Positions 1 to 10,374 of a stretch of DNA of 64,000 bases are shown piece after piece. Made by a program: the position numbers and the translations under genes. Source of the stretch: Kluyvera ascorbata ATCC 33433 (GTDB lineage Bacteria > Pseudomonadota > Gammaproteobacteria > Enterobacterales > Enterobacteriaceae); the NCBI RefSeq assembly GCF_000735365.1, contig NZ_JMPL01000004.1, forward strand, positions 52,960 through 116,959, in the 5' to 3' direction. The notes beneath the pieces are model-generated. The model saw only the letters and a list, made by a program, of their open reading frames with translations, was not told the DNA's origin and ran no database searches. How positions within the stretch are numbered: the first letter of the stretch is position 1; every line of letters starts with the position of its first letter.

Positions 1-705
1 CAGTACAACGGTCAATTTATTCTGGCGAAGGTCGACTGCGACGCCGAGCAGATGGTCGCCTCTCAGTTTGGCCTGCGCTCTATCCCGACCGTTTATCTGT
101 TCCAGAACGGCCAGCCGGTTGACGGCTTCCAGGGCCCGCAGCCGGAAGAGGCGATTCGCGCGCTGCTCGATAAAGTGCTGCCGCGTGAAGAAGAGCTGAA
201 AGCACAGCAGGCGCTGGCGCTGATTCAGGAAGGCAACCATGCCGACGCGCTGCCGCTGCTGAAAGATGCCTGGCAGCTCTCCGGTCAGGACAGCCAGATT
301 GGCCTGCTGCTGGCGGAAACGCAGATTGCGCTTAACCGTTCAGAAGAGGCAGAAGCGGTGCTGAAAACCATTCCGTTGCAGGACCAGGACACCCGCTATC
401 AGGGGCTGGTTGCGCAGATCGAGCTGCTGAAGCAGGCAGCAGATACGCCGGAAATTCAGCAATTGCAGCAAGAAGTAGAGGCCAACCCAGAAGATGCCGC
501 GCTGGCCTCGAAGCTGGCGCTTCAGCTGCATCAGGTGGGCCGTAACGAAGAGGCGCTGGAGCTGCTGTTCAGCCACCTGCGTAAAGATTTAGGCGCGGCC
601 GATGGTCAGGCGCGCAAAATGCTGCAGGAAATTCTGGCGGCGCTCGGTACCGGTGATGCGTTGGCGTCGAAGTATCGTCGCCAGCTGTATTCGCTGCTGT
701 ACTAA
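1..705 (+). CDS. cnoX: CnoX (YbbN) chaperedoxin, 5' truncated by window edge
   Basis: The reading frame is open from base 1 and ends in TAA at 703-705. It matches the C-terminal four fifths of E. coli YbbN/CnoX (284 residues); about 50 N-terminal residues, including the start of the thioredoxin fold, lie outside the window. What remains is the end of the thioredoxin domain (cis-Pro motif in [11 protein letters not shown]) and the TPR-like helical tail rich in Leu/Glu (EEALELLF). In E. coli the protein holds unfolded, hypochlorite-damaged proteins and hands them to GroEL and DnaK. It converges on fetB, separated by a strong hairpin. Confidence 0.95.
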   Translation, partial: QYNGQFILAKVDCDAEQMVASQFGLRSIPTVYLFQNGQPVDGFQGPQPEEAIRALLDKVLPREEELKAQQALALIQEGNHADALPLLKDAWQLSGQDSQIGLLLAETQIALNRSEEAEAVLKTIPLQDQDTRYQGLVAQIELLKQAADTPEIQQLQQEVEANPEDAALASKLALQLHQVGRNEEALELLFSHLRKDLGAADGQARKMLQEILAALGTGDALASKYRRQLYSLLY

Positions 706-714
706 CGGTGTGAT

Positions 715-780
715 TCCCGGGGTCGCTTCGCTTGGCCGGGCTACGTTTTGGTAGCCCGGCCAAGCGAAGCGACCCCGGGA
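715..780. terminator. Perfect 30-bp inverted repeat, likely bidirectional terminator/dispersed repeat
   Basis: Arms 715-744 and 751-780 are perfectly complementary over all 30 positions, with loop GTTTTG. It sits between the stop codons of convergent cnoX and fetB. There is no U-run, so intrinsic termination is uncertain; a very stable hairpin would still block or stabilise both transcripts. A diverged single arm of the same sequence occurs at 8362-8391, which marks it as a dispersed repeat family. Confidence 0.75.
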
Positions 781-789
781 AATCTCACG

Positions 790-1575
790 CTACGCGCGTT
801 TCTTCAGCTGTGTCACCACCAGCTGATGGCGGGCGTTGTAAAACTTCCGGTAGGTCAGATAGCAGGCAATAATGGTCGACAGGCTGGCGGTTGAGAGCAG
901 CATAAATGTCACCATAATCTGATATTTAATCGCTTTGACCGGGTCGATACCGGCAAAAATCAGCCCGGACATCATTCCCGGCAAACTCACCAACCCCACA
1001 GTTTTTGCCGAATCCACGGTCGGGATCAGCGACGCTCGAATACTTTCGCGAATCAGGCGTGCGGAAGCCATTTTCGGCGTAGCTCCCAGACTCAGCTTCT
1101 CCTGAATTTGCTGCTGCTCGGCGCTAAAGCGCTGCCCCAGGTTGTTGTAACACAGCCCCACAGCAATCATCGCATTCCCGGCAATCATCCCGGAAATAGG
1201 GATAACCTGCATCGGCACAAAGGCAATGGAGCCGGAGAACACCAGCACCGCCAGCGTTAGCCCCGCGCCGGTGGTAATGGCGATAAACGATGACACAAAG
1301 GCTTTATCGATATACTTACTGCGCTTTTGCGCGTTGTACGCCGCGTTGAAGCAGATAAACAGCACCATGCACAGCGTCAGCACCGCGTGATTAACGTTGA
1401 AGATATATTTCAGCACGTAGCCGACGATAATCAGCTGCACCACCGCCCGGCAGATACTCCAGATAATGTCTTTTTCCAGCGCCAGCTTTTCCCGGTAGCT
1501 CACCAGGATGGCCACCAGTACCAGCACCATCGACAGCGCCAGCGATTGGTTAGTGATGATATGTTCGCTATTCAT
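790..1575 (-). CDS. fetB: Iron export ABC transporter permease FetB
   Basis: 261 residues, close to E. coli FetB/YbbM (259). UPF0014-family membrane protein with about seven hydrophobic segments and the conserved stretch VDSAKTVGLVSLPGMMSG. With FetA it forms an inner-membrane ABC exporter that raises resistance to peroxide in iron-loaded cells. The ATG at 1573-1575 overlaps the end of fetA by 8 bases (ATGAATAG), so the two are translationally coupled. Confidence 0.95.
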   Translation of the reverse strand: MNSEHIITNQSLALSMVLVLVAILVSYREKLALEKDIIWSICRAVVQLIIVGYVLKYIFNVNHAVLTLCMVLFICFNAAYNAQKRSKYIDKAFVSSFIAITTGAGLTLAVLVFSGSIAFVPMQVIPISGMIAGNAMIAVGLCYNNLGQRFSAEQQQIQEKLSLGATPKMASARLIRESIRASLIPTVDSAKTVGLVSLPGMMSGLIFAGIDPVKAIKYQIMVTFMLLSTASLSTIIACYLTYRKFYNARHQLVVTQLKKRA

Positions 1576-2227
1576 TGACCGCCTCCTGATGCGAAGGCAG
1601 CGTCACCACTTCATCCGCATGGCTAATTTCATCTTTATCGTGCGTCACCCACAGCACGGCAATCTGCTGCTCGCGCACGTACTGATGAATAATCTCGTTC
1701 ACGTTCTTTTTGTTTTGCTCATCCAGCGCGCTGGTTATTTCATCCAGCAGCAGCACCTTCGGTAAAAATTGCAGGTTACGAATGAGCGACACCCGCTGTT
1801 TTTCGCCACCGGAGAGATCGTTAATCGATTTCGACAGCGTCTCTTCCGGCAGGCCAAAGCGCGCCAACTGCGTCAGAAAACGATCCGGTTCAGGATTTTT
1901 ATTGCGAATCTGCCACGGGAAAATAAAGTTGTCGTAAACCGTATCACCAAACAGCGCCGGGGTTTGTGCGCAGTAGGAAACCTGCTGGCGATAGGCTTCC
2001 GGCGTTAGTGCATTGATATCCTTCCCCTCAAAGAGAATCTTCCCATCGGTAGGTGAAAGCAACGAGGCGATAATTTTTAATAAGGTGCTTTTGCCGCAGC
2101 CGGAGGGCCCGGTAATCAGCTTAAATTCACCGGGGGCTACGCTTAAATTAATCTTATCAAGGACCGTTTTCTCGCCAATACGAAAGCTCACCTGTTCAAG
2201 TTGTAAAATCGCGCTATTTTCCTTCAT
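1568..2227 (-). CDS. fetA: Iron export ABC transporter ATP-binding protein FetA
   Basis: 219 residues from the ATG at 2225-2227, matching the length of E. coli FetA/YbbL (225). A longer frame upstream to 2479 runs into qmcA and is not used; MKENSAILQL aligns with the E. coli N-terminus. Walker A (GPSGCGKST), signature LSGGEKQR and Walker B (VLLLDEITSALD) are present, as is the switch histidine in WVTHDKDE. It energises FetB. A divergent promoter region (2228-2353) separates it from qmcA. Confidence 0.94.
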   Translation of the reverse strand: MKENSAILQLEQVSFRIGEKTVLDKINLSVAPGEFKLITGPSGCGKSTLLKIIASLLSPTDGKILFEGKDINALTPEAYRQQVSYCAQTPALFGDTVYDNFIFPWQIRNKNPEPDRFLTQLARFGLPEETLSKSINDLSGGEKQRVSLIRNLQFLPKVLLLDEITSALDEQNKKNVNEIIHQYVREQQIAVLWVTHDKDEISHADEVVTLPSHQEAVNE

Positions 2228-2353
2228 TGCTTTAATGTGTCCTGATGCTGACTTTTGTGCCCTTAGTGTAACCCCAATTAATTTCAGGGGGCGAATTTCC
2301 CCCGCATAGCCGATATACTTGAAGAGGTTACGGACAGTTAAACAGGAGGTTTT

Positions 2354-3271
2354 ATGCTGATATTTATCCCGGTTCTTATCTTCGTCGCGCTGGTCATTGT
2401 CGCGGCGGGAGTCAAAGTTGTGCCTCAGGGCTACCAGTGGACGGTTGAACGCTTTGGCCGCTACACCAAAACCCTGCATCCGGGCTTAAGCCTGGTCGTG
2501 CCGTTTATGGATCGCATCGGTCGCAAAATCAATATGATGGAGCAGGTGCTCGATATCCCTTCCCAGGAAGTGATTTCCAAAGATAACGCCAACGTCTCAA
2601 TTGATGCCGTTTGCTTTATTCAGGTCATTGATGCACCAAAAGCGGCCTATGAGGTCAGCAATCTTGAATTGGCCATTATCAACCTGACGATGACCAACAT
2701 TCGTACCGTCCTCGGCTCGATGGAGCTCGACGAAATGCTCTCCCAGCGTGACAACATCAACACGCGTCTGCTGCATATCGTCGATGAAGCGACGAATCCG
2801 TGGGGCATCAAAATCACCCGTATCGAGATTCGCGATGTCCGCCCACCGGCTGAGCTTATCGACGCTATGAACGCGCAGATGAAGGCGGAACGTACTAAGC
2901 GTGCCTATATTCTGGAAGCAGAAGGGATTCGCCAGGCGCAAATCGTTAAAGCCGAAGGTGAAAAACAGGCGCAGATCCTTACCGCTGAAGGTGAGCGTCA
3001 GTCGGCGTTCCTGCAGGCAGAAGCGCGTGAACGTTCTGCGCAAGCTGAAGCTACAGCAACGAAGATGGTATCTGAAGCCATTGCCGCCGGTGACATTCAG
3101 GCGGTGAACTACTTCGTGGCGCAGAAATACACCGACGCGCTGCAGCAGATTGGCTCCGCCAATAACAGCAAAGTGGTCATGATGCCGCTGGATGCTAGCA
3201 GTCTGATGGGCTCAATCGCCGGGATCGCCGAGCTGATTAAAGACAGCGCCAGCGAACGGAAATCATCATGA
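2354..3271 (+). CDS. qmcA: SPFH/Band 7 protein QmcA
   Basis: 305 residues, the same length as E. coli QmcA. N-terminal membrane anchor (residues 1-22), then the SPFH domain beginning [18 protein letters not shown], then a long Glu/Ala/Gln-rich helical region ([18 protein letters not shown]). Flotillin-like inner-membrane scaffold, known in E. coli as a multicopy suppressor of an ftsH htpX defect. Strong SD (AGGAGG) eight bases upstream of ATG. Stop overlaps the ybbJ start (ATGA). Confidence 0.96.
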   Translation: MLIFIPVLIFVALVIVAAGVKVVPQGYQWTVERFGRYTKTLHPGLSLVVPFMDRIGRKINMMEQVLDIPSQEVISKDNANVSIDAVCFIQVIDAPKAAYEVSNLELAIINLTMTNIRTVLGSMELDEMLSQRDNINTRLLHIVDEATNPWGIKITRIEIRDVRPPAELIDAMNAQMKAERTKRAYILEAEGIRQAQIVKAEGEKQAQILTAEGERQSAFLQAEARERSAQAEATATKMVSEAIAAGDIQAVNYFVAQKYTDALQQIGSANNSKVVMMPLDASSLMGSIAGIAELIKDSASERKSS

Positions 3272-3729
3272 TTGCGCTGGTGCTCTCGCACCCGCATCTC
3301 TTCTGGCTAAGCCTTGGCGGGTTGCTTCTGGTTGCTGAAATGCTCGGTGGCAGCGGCTACCTGCTGTGGAGCGGCATTGCGGCGGCGGTCACCGGCGCCA
3401 TTACCTGGCTGCTGCCGATCGGTTGGGAATGGCAGGGCGCGCTGTTTGCCGTGCTGACGCTGCTGGCGGCCTGGCTATGGTGGAAGTGGCTGACTCAGCG
3501 GACAAGCCGTCAGCGCCCGTCAGAAGGCCAGCTTAACCAGCGCGGTCAACAGCTGCTGGGCCAGCGCTTTACGCTGGATAGCACGCTGGTGAACGGTCGC
3601 GGCCATATGCGCGTTGGCGATAGCTCATGGCCGGTTGCCGCCGATGACGATCTGCCCGCTGGCAGCAAAGTCGAGGTGATTGCGGTGGAAGGGATCGTCC
3701 TGCGAATCAGACTCTCCCCTCCTCGCTAG
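3268..3729 (+). CDS. ybbJ: NfeD-family inner membrane protein YbbJ
   Basis: 153 residues. Two or three hydrophobic segments in the first 75 residues, then a soluble OB-fold of the NfeD C-terminal type ([33 protein letters not shown]). NfeD proteins are paired with SPFH proteins; here the pair is conserved as a 4-base overlap with qmcA. Its stop is three bases from the end of convergent cueR. Confidence 0.94.
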   Translation: MIALVLSHPHLFWLSLGGLLLVAEMLGGSGYLLWSGIAAAVTGAITWLLPIGWEWQGALFAVLTLLAAWLWWKWLTQRTSRQRPSEGQLNQRGQQLLGQRFTLDSTLVNGRGHMRVGDSSWPVAADDDLPAGSKVEVIAVEGIVLRIRLSPPR

Positions 3730-3732
3730 CCA

Positions 3733-4143
3733 TCAGGCCAGGGTTTTACGGTGACAGCAGCCGGAGAGATTATCAATAATCGGACAATCGGCGCTGTCAT
3801 CTCCCGGGCAGGATTCTGCCAGCGAGAGCAGCTGATCGCGCATCGCCTGCAGGTCGTTGATATGACGCTCGATGTCCGCGACTTTCTGCAGCGTATAGGC
3901 TTTCACATCGGCGCTGTGGCGCTTTGGATCGTTAAACAAATTCACCAGTTCGCCGCACTCTTCGAGATTAAACCCAACCTGTCGTGCCTGACGCAGTAGC
4001 GTAAACTCATCAAGGTGTTTCTGCGTGTAGCTGCGGTAGCCGTTTTCGCTACGCAGCGGCGGCGTGACCAGCCCCTTCTCTTCATAAAAGCGAATCGCTT
4101 TGCTGGTTAAGCCGGTTTTTTTGGCAACATCACTGATATTCAC
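3733..4143 (-). CDS. cueR: Copper(I)-responsive MerR-type activator CueR
   Basis: 136 residues. N-terminal MerR helix-turn-helix ([26 protein letters not shown]), dimerisation helix, then the metal loop with Cys112 and Cys120 ([10 protein letters not shown]), the two thiolates that bind Cu(I)/Ag(I)/Au(I). A Cys-Cys-His tail follows. It is divergent from copA and reads the 19-bp-spaced promoter between them. Confidence 0.97.
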   Translation of the reverse strand: MNISDVAKKTGLTSKAIRFYEEKGLVTPPLRSENGYRSYTQKHLDEFTLLRQARQVGFNLEECGELVNLFNDPKRHSADVKAYTLQKVADIERHINDLQAMRDQLLSLAESCPGDDSADCPIIDNLSGCCHRKTLA

Positions 4144-4152
4144 ATTTCCCCC

Positions 4153-4183
4153 TTGACCTTCCCCTTGCTGGAAGGTTTAACCT
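4153..4183 (+). promoter_or_regulatory. CueR-controlled copA promoter
   Basis: -35 TTGACC at 4153-4158 and -10 TAACCT at 4178-4183 with the over-long 19-bp spacer typical of MerR-family promoters. The spacer carries a perfect dyad ACCTTCC / GGAAGGT at 4156-4162 and 4170-4176 (7-base gap), the CueR operator. Confidence 0.93.
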
Positions 4184-4237
4184 TCACAACTGTAGACCAT
4201 AAGGTGAATTTGGTCATCCATTATTGAGGAAAGTGAT

Positions 4238-6739
4238 ATGTCTCAAACCATCGATCTAGCCCTGGACGGTCTGTCCTGCGGCCACTGCGTAAAACGCGTG
4301 AAAGAGAGCCTGGAACAACGCCCTGACGTTGACCATGCGGAAGTGACTATCGAAGCCGCCCACGTGACCGGCAGCGCCAGCGCTGACGCGCTTATCGAAA
4401 CCATTAAACAAGCCGGTTATGGTGCGGAGTTAAGCCACCCAAAGGCTAAACCGCTGGCAGAGTCATCACTCCCGTCGGAAGCACTGACAGCGGCCACCCC
4501 TGAGCTTCCGGCAGCACAGGAACTGGATGACAGCCAACAATTGCTGATCAACGGTATGAGCTGCGCCAGCTGCGTTTCCCGGGTACAGAATGCGTTGCAG
4601 GCCGTACCGGGCGTCGTACAGGCACGGGTAAATCTGGCGGAGCGCACGGCCCTGGTTATGGGCAGCGCCTCCCCCGGGGATTTAGTTCAGGCAGTAGAAA
4701 AAGCGGGATACGGCGCGGAAGCGATTGAGGATGACCTCAAGCGCCGCGAACGTCAGCAGGAAACCGCCCTCGCGACCATGAAGCGTTTTCGCTGGCAGGC
4801 GATCGTCGCCCTGCTGGTCGGTATCCCGGTGATGGTCTGGGGCATGATTGGCGACAACATGATGGTCTCCGACGATAACCGTTCCCTGTGGCTGGTCATC
4901 GGCTTAATCACCCTGGCGGTGATGGTCTTTGCCGGCGGTCACTTTTACACCAGCGCATGGAAAAGCCTGAAGAACCGTACCGCCACGATGGACACCCTGG
5001 TCGCCTTAGGTACCGGCGTCGCATGGCTCTACTCGATGAGCGTCAACCTGTGGCCGCAGTGGTTCCCAATGGAAGCCCGCCACCTTTATTACGAAGCCAG
5101 CGCCATGATTATCGGTCTGATAAATCTGGGGCATATGCTGGAGGCACGTGCACGTCAGCGCTCCTCCCGGGCGCTGGAAAAACTGCTCGACCTGACGCCG
5201 CCAACCGCCCGCGTGGTGACGGAAGATGGTGAAAAAACCGTGCCGCTGGCCGACGTTCAGCCGGGGATGATCCTGCGTCTTGCTACCGGCGACCGCGTTC
5301 CGGTTGACGGAGAAATTAGCCAGGGCGAAGCCTGGTTTGATGAAGCGATGCTGACCGGTGAGCCTATCCCGCAGCAAAAAGGCGATGGCGATAGCATTCA
5401 CGCCGGTACCGTGGTCGAAGATGGTTCGGTCCAGTTCCGCGCAAGCGCTGTTGGTAGCCACACCACGCTATCGCGCATTATTAAAATGGTGCGTCAGGCG
5501 CAAAGCAGTAAGCCTGAAATCGGCCAACTGGCGGATAGAATCTCCGCCGTGTTCGTGCCGGTGGTGGTCGCCATTGCTATTTTCAGCGCCGCCATCTGGT
5601 ACTTCTTCGGCCCGGCGCCGCAGATTGTCTACACCCTGGTTATCGCCACGACGGTGCTGATTATCGCCTGTCCTTGTGCGCTGGGTCTGGCAACGCCGAT
5701 GTCGATTATTGCCGGTGTCGGCCGCGCCGCAGAGTACGGCGTGCTGGTACGTGATGCCGATGCATTGCAGCGCGCCAGTGAGCTCACCACGCTGGTGTTT
5801 GATAAAACCGGCACGCTGACCGAAGGTAAACCGCAGGTCGTTGCGGTAAAAACACTGGGCGCAATGAGCGAAGCCACCGCGCTGCGTCTGGCCGCCGCGC
5901 TGGAACAGGGCTCGAACCACCCATTAGCGCGCGCTATTGTGGAGAAAGCCGCCGAGAAATCACTGCCGCAGGTTAATGCCTTCCGCACCCTGCGTGGGCT
6001 TGGAGTTAGCGGCGAAAGTGACGGACATGCCCTGTTGCTCGGCAACCAGGCGCTGCTGCATGAACATCAGGTTGTCACCCGCGAGTTGGATGATGAAATG
6101 GCGCAACAAGCCGCACAGGGCGCAACCCCGGTGCTGTTGGCAATCGACGGCAAAGCCGCCGCGCTGTTCGCCATCCGTGACCCGTTGCGCAGTGACAGCG
6201 TTGCCGCGCTGCAACGTCTGCACCGTGAAGGCTACCGTCTGGTGATGCTGACCGGGGATAATCCCGTCACCGCCAACGCGATTGCCAAAGAAGCGGGTAT
6301 TGATGAGGTGATTGCTGGCGTACTACCGGACGGTAAAGCGCAGGCGATTAAAGATTTGCAGGCACAGGGCCAGAAAGTGGCAATGGTCGGTGACGGTATC
6401 AACGATGCGCCAGCGTTAGCGCAGGCCGATGTAGGTATCGCCATGGGCGGCGGCAGCGACGTTGCGATTGAAACCGCGGCGATTACGCTGATGCGCCATA
6501 GCCTGGTCGGGGTCGCCGATGCGCTGGCGATTTCTCGCGCCACGCTGCGTAATATGAAGCAGAACCTGCTCGGGGCATTTGTCTATAACTCGCTGGGTAT
6601 CCCGATTGCCGCCGGGATCCTCTGGCCGCTGACCGGAACACTGCTGAACCCGGTAGTTGCAGGGGCCGCGATGGCGCTCTCATCGATTACCGTTGTGAGT
6701 AACGCTAACCGTCTGCTGCGCTTCAAACCTAAACAGTAA
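4238..6739 (+). CDS. copA: Copper-exporting P1B-type ATPase CopA
   Basis: 833 residues (E. coli 834). Two N-terminal heavy-metal domains with Cys14/Cys17 and Cys109/Cys112, the membrane CPC motif at 478-480, phosphorylation motif DKTGT at about Asp522, TGE in the actuator domain and GDGINDAP in the hinge. Exports Cu(I) from cytoplasm to periplasm. Codons 68-69 form a slippery heptamer that should also yield the 70-residue chaperone CopA(Z); see the separate entry. Followed by a GC hairpin at 6745-6770. Confidence 0.97.
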   Translation: MSQTIDLALDGLSCGHCVKRVKESLEQRPDVDHAEVTIEAAHVTGSASADALIETIKQAGYGAELSHPKAKPLAESSLPSEALTAATPELPAAQELDDSQQLLINGMSCASCVSRVQNALQAVPGVVQARVNLAERTALVMGSASPGDLVQAVEKAGYGAEAIEDDLKRRERQQETALATMKRFRWQAIVALLVGIPVMVWGMIGDNMMVSDDNRSLWLVIGLITLAVMVFAGGHFYTSAWKSLKNRTATMDTLVALGTGVAWLYSMSVNLWPQWFPMEARHLYYEASAMIIGLINLGHMLEARARQRSSRALEKLLDLTPPTARVVTEDGEKTVPLADVQPGMILRLATGDRVPVDGEISQGEAWFDEAMLTGEPIPQQKGDGDSIHAGTVVEDGSVQFRASAVGSHTTLSRIIKMVRQAQSSKPEIGQLADRISAVFVPVVVAIAIFSAAIWYFFGPAPQIVYTLVIATTVLIIACPCALGLATPMSIIAGVGRAAEYGVLVRDADALQRASELTTLVFDKTGTLTEGKPQVVAVKTLGAMSEATALRLAAALEQGSNHPLARAIVEKAAEKSLPQVNAFRTLRGLGVSGESDGHALLLGNQALLHEHQVVTRELDDEMAQQAAQGATPVLLAIDGKAAALFAIRDPLRSDSVAALQRLHREGYRLVMLTGDNPVTANAIAKEAGIDEVIAGVLPDGKAQAIKDLQAQGQKVAMVGDGINDAPALAQADVGIAMGGGSDVAIETAAITLMRHSLVGVADALAISRATLRNMKQNLLGAFVYNSLGIPIAAGILWPLTGTLLNPVVAGAAMALSSITVVSNANRLLRFKPKQ
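4438..4449 (+). promoter_or_regulatory. Programmed -1 frameshift site producing CopA(Z)
   Basis: The heptamer CCCAAAG lies at 4438-4444. In frame it reads CCA AAG (codons 68-69). After a -1 slip it reads CCC AAA, then GGC, then TAA at 4447-4449, giving a 70-residue product that contains only the first metal-binding domain, as described for E. coli CopA(Z). A possible stimulatory stem pairs 4451-4456 (CCGCTG) with 4488-4493 (CAGCGG). Confidence 0.85.
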
Positions 6740-6744
6740 CCCAC

Positions 6745-6770
6745 CGTCCCTCCCGCCACCGGGAGGGACG
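6745..6770 (+). terminator. Hairpin after copA
   Basis: Perfect 11-bp stem (6745-6755 and 6760-6770) with loop CCAC, directly after the copA stop. The downstream U-run is weak (CGTTT). Confidence 0.7.
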
Positions 6771-6827
6771 CGTTTGCACCTTTCCCCCCATCGCGCTAGC
6801 ATGAGATTTTCCTTCCAGGGAGCGCGG

Positions 6828-7622
6828 ATGAGCCTGTTAAATCAACTACAACGTCTGTGGCACACGCTGCGCGGTTCCCCATACAGTTGGCCCGCGCTGG
6901 ACGTCATACTCCCCGGTGGTCGCTATCTGCATTTGGTAGGCAGCATTCACATGGGAACGCGCGACATGGCGCCGCTTCCCGCTAAGCTGCTGAAAAAACT
7001 TCGTCAGGCCGATGCGTTAATCGTTGAAGCGGATATCTCCGGTAACGAGACCCCTTTCAGCGATTTACCGGAATACCCACCGCTTCGCGAACGACTCAGC
7101 GAAGCGCAGTTCAGCCAGTTGGAAAAACTCAGCGACGAACTGGGAATGCCGCTGTATCGCTTTGATACCCAGCCGCTGTGGCAGGTTGCCATGGTGCTGC
7201 AGGCCACCCAGGCGCAAAAGCTGGGGCTGCGCCCGGATTACGGTATTGATTATCAGCTCCTGCAGGCGGCGCGCGAAACATCGCTACCTGTGCAGGAACT
7301 GGAGGGAGCAGATAGCCAGATAGCCCTGCTCTGTCACCTTCCCGACGGGGGAATGGCGTTACTCGACGATACGCTGACCCACTGGCACACCAACGCCCGG
7401 CTGCTGCAGGTGATGATCGGATGGTGGTTAGAGCAGCCACCGTCTAACGGCACGGCGTCGCTGCCCAATACCTTTAGCCAGTCGCTGTATGATGTGTTGA
7501 TGGTAAAACGCAATGAAGCCTGGCGTGACGCTCTGCTGGCGCTGGCGCCAGGGCGTTATGTGGTGGCCGTGGGGGCGCTCCATTTGTATGGGGAAGGCAA
7601 CCTGCCGCAGATGCTGAGATAA
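6828..7622 (+). CDS. ybaP: TraB/GumN-family protein YbaP
   Basis: 264 residues from the ATG at 6828, preceded by AGGGAG; this equals the E. coli YbaP length, so the longer frame from 6774 is not chosen. TraB/GumN-family motif GSIHMG near the N-terminus and GALHLYGEGN near the C-terminus carry the conserved Gly/His residues of this presumed metalloprotease-like fold. Biochemical role is not established. Its stop overlaps the 3' end of chiX on the other strand. Confidence 0.92.
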   Translation: MSLLNQLQRLWHTLRGSPYSWPALDVILPGGRYLHLVGSIHMGTRDMAPLPAKLLKKLRQADALIVEADISGNETPFSDLPEYPPLRERLSEAQFSQLEKLSDELGMPLYRFDTQPLWQVAMVLQATQAQKLGLRPDYGIDYQLLQAARETSLPVQELEGADSQIALLCHLPDGGMALLDDTLTHWHTNARLLQVMIGWWLEQPPSNGTASLPNTFSQSLYDVLMVKRNEAWRDALLALAPGRYVVAVGALHLYGEGNLPQMLR

Positions 7623-7700
7623 AAAAATGGCCAATATCTCTATTGGCCCGTCAAAGAGGAATTTCATCATTATTATTATCCCGGAGTTCGCACTCCGGAT
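7621..7700 (-). ncRNA. chiX: Hfq-dependent small RNA ChiX (MicM/SroB)
   Basis: Read on the minus strand, the central part (GAAATTCCTCTTTGACGGGC) and the terminator stem (7629-7636 with 7641-7648) followed by seven U residues match E. coli ChiX, and the position between ybaP and ybaK is the conserved one. The 5' hairpin (stem 7681-7687/7692-7698) differs from E. coli. A promoter with -35 TTGGCA (7731-7736), 18-bp spacer and -10 GACAAT (7707-7712) puts the 5' end near 7700. In E. coli it silences the chitoporin chiP mRNA and dpiB until chitobiose transcripts titrate it. Confidence 0.92.
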
Positions 7701-7778
7701 CTCTCGATTGTCGCTCAAAGTTGCCGCAACTGCCAATACCTATTGCGCAAGATTATACTATTTTTTAGTGCGTTTTAG

Positions 7779-8303
<525 letters not shown>

Positions 8304-8330
8304 TCGGTGCGCGTTGTCCCATCGCCCTAA

Positions 8331-8391
8331 CCCTCTCCCCAAACGGGAGAGGGAATAGAACGTAGCCCGGCCAAGCGAAGCGTCGCCGGGA
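8331..8391. repeat. GC hairpin plus single arm of the 715-780 repeat family
   Basis: CCCTCTCCC (8331-8339) pairs with GGGAGAGGG (8345-8353). Immediately after, 8362-8391 matches the right arm of the inverted repeat at 751-780 in all but three positions. The block lies between convergent ybaK and ushA and probably ends transcription for one or both. Confidence 0.65.
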
Positions 8392-8403
8392 ACGGCTCAA
8401 ACC

Positions 8404-10056
8404 TTACTGCCAGCTAACTTCCCCTTTCGGTTCGTAAGCATTCACATCCAACGGTGAGTTCTGCTCGATATACTGTTTGAGCACCTCAGCATCGATAAAC
8501 CCGGTATTCACATATCCCGGTTTGCTATCAATTTTCGGATACCCATCCCCGCCGGTGGCGTTAAAGCTCAGGGTCGCCATGCGGTAGGTTTTCGCAGGGT
8601 CAACCGGCTCACCTTTGATTTTCAGGTCCTGAAGCTGCCCGTCTTTTGCCACAAAACTCACGTTAGCAAACTGCGGGTAAGCCCCGGAGTCCGGCTTCAT
8701 CTGCGCCACGGCGGTCAGGTACTCGGTCACCTCTTTACCGCTCATGTCAGCGTACACCACCACGTTGCCAAACGGCTGCACCTTTAGCACGCTCTTGTAG
8801 GTGATATTGCCCGCTTCAATGGAATCACGAATGCCGCCGCCGCTCATTACGCCAAAGTCAGCGCCAGTGCGCGCCATTTGCGCAGCAAGAATCAGGCGTC
8901 CCATATTGGTTTGCACAAAGCGAACTTTGCTGCGGTCGCCTTCCAGATGCCCGTTCACGCTGCCCACTTTCACATCTAACTGCGCTTTACCTTTGCTCTG
9001 GAACGGCGTCAACAGCGAGAGCATCTGCGGGTTTTCCGGGATTTGTGGCGTGTAAAGTACGCGCTCACTCTGGCCGTTATCGTAGGTCACCTTTTTCTTC
9101 AGGTTCACAGGGATCAGCTGATAGTGCACCAGCTTCAGCTCGCCGTTGCGGAACTCAAAGTCAGCGCGGCCAACATATTTACCCCACTCATGTGCCTGCA
9201 CAATCCAGATGCCGTTTTGTTTGTCCGGCGCACACGGGGTACCCGGCACGTAGTCGACCTGCTTTTTATTCTCCGACGCCATGCAAACCGGGTCCTGTGA
9301 GTGACCACCCACAATCATCGCCAGCGAACCCGCAGGCAGGCTGCGCGCCATTTCGACATCACCCGGCGCGTTGGAACCGTGCTCGCCATTGTCGTAATGC
9401 CCCATATGGGTCGCCGCCAGAATCAGGTCCGGCTTCTCTTTTTGCTGGAGTTCCTGAATCACCAGTTTCGCTTCTTCCGCCGGTTTGCGGAATTCGATAT
9501 CGGTGAAATATTCCGGGTTGCCAATTTTAGCGGTGTCATCGGTGGTTAAACCAATAACGGCAATTTTGAGATCCTGACGTTTGAAAATAGCCCAGGGTTT
9601 AAACAGACGCTCGCCGGTACTTTTCTGATAAATGTTGGCAGAGAGGAACGGGAATTTAGCCCATTTTTCCTGCTGACGCAGCACGCTCATCGGGTTATCA
9701 AATTCGTGGTTTCCCACGGCCATCGCGTCATAGCCCACGAGGTTCATGCCGCGGAAATCAGGCTCAGCATCCTGAAGGTCAGACTCCGGCACCCCGGTAT
9801 TAATGTCGCCGCCGGAGAGCAGCAGTACGCTACCTCCTTCTGCCGCCACCTCTTTACGAATACCGTCCACCAGCGTTTTTTGCGCCGCCAGACCATATTC
9901 ACCATATTCACTACGCCAGAAGTGACCGTGATGATCGTTAGTATGCAGGATGGTGATTTTGTAGGTTTTATCCTGCTGATAGGCCTGCGAAGGTAAGCTG
10001 ACCAAAGACAGTGCTGCCAGCATCGCCAGCGCCACGCCCCGTTTAACAAATTGCAT
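8404..10056 (-). CDS. ushA: Periplasmic UDP-sugar hydrolase/5'-nucleotidase UshA
   Basis: 550 residues, identical in length to E. coli UshA. Signal peptide ending in LPSQA (about residue 25), metallophosphatase domain with HTNDHHGHF, GGDINTG, GNHEFDNP and GGHSQDP metal-binding motifs, then the C-terminal substrate-specificity domain (NMGRLILAAQMARTGADFGVMSGGGIR). Degrades UDP-glucose and nucleotides outside the cytoplasm. SD GGGAGAG precedes ATG. Confidence 0.97.
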   Translation of the reverse strand: MQFVKRGVALAMLAALSLVSLPSQAYQQDKTYKITILHTNDHHGHFWRSEYGEYGLAAQKTLVDGIRKEVAAEGGSVLLLSGGDINTGVPESDLQDAEPDFRGMNLVGYDAMAVGNHEFDNPMSVLRQQEKWAKFPFLSANIYQKSTGERLFKPWAIFKRQDLKIAVIGLTTDDTAKIGNPEYFTDIEFRKPAEEAKLVIQELQQKEKPDLILAATHMGHYDNGEHGSNAPGDVEMARSLPAGSLAMIVGGHSQDPVCMASENKKQVDYVPGTPCAPDKQNGIWIVQAHEWGKYVGRADFEFRNGELKLVHYQLIPVNLKKKVTYDNGQSERVLYTPQIPENPQMLSLLTPFQSKGKAQLDVKVGSVNGHLEGDRSKVRFVQTNMGRLILAAQMARTGADFGVMSGGGIRDSIEAGNITYKSVLKVQPFGNVVVYADMSGKEVTEYLTAVAQMKPDSGAYPQFANVSFVAKDGQLQDLKIKGEPVDPAKTYRMATLSFNATGGDGYPKIDSKPGYVNTGFIDAEVLKQYIEQNSPLDVNAYEPKGEVSWQ

Positions 10057-10374
10057 GTTTCTCTCCCTGAGTGAATAACAACCGCGAAATTACAATGCTC
10101 TGAAATCTTAGTCTAATTTAGACTAAGATTAGACTACATAACACATTGATAAAAATGGGGTCTATCAAGGGGTGTTATTTTTATACCCCCCAAAATACCT
10201 CTTCTGCGACCGGATACTCTAATTTTGATTTGCTACAGAGCAAAAATATAGCGTAGTGATCAAAAATGAGATACACCATGCAGTTTTTTTCACCAGAAAT
10301 GAGGGGCGCGGCATCGAGCAGGCGTCAATCGAGGAGCAGGCGCTGATTATCGGCGCGCGGCGCTACCTTCATTA
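10057..10374. other. ushA upstream region and left flank of prophage remnant
   Basis: No credible complete gene. It holds the ushA promoter region, a 21-base near-palindrome at 10107-10127 (10-base arms around one T), and the C-tract motif TACCCCCCAAAATACC at 10184-10199. A short plus-strand frame ending at 10393 looks like a leftover gene fragment of unknown origin. Confidence 0.5.

Noticed and set aside
2228-2479. N-terminal extension of FetA
   Set aside because: It would overlap qmcA on the other strand; the E. coli-like start at 2227 is better supported.
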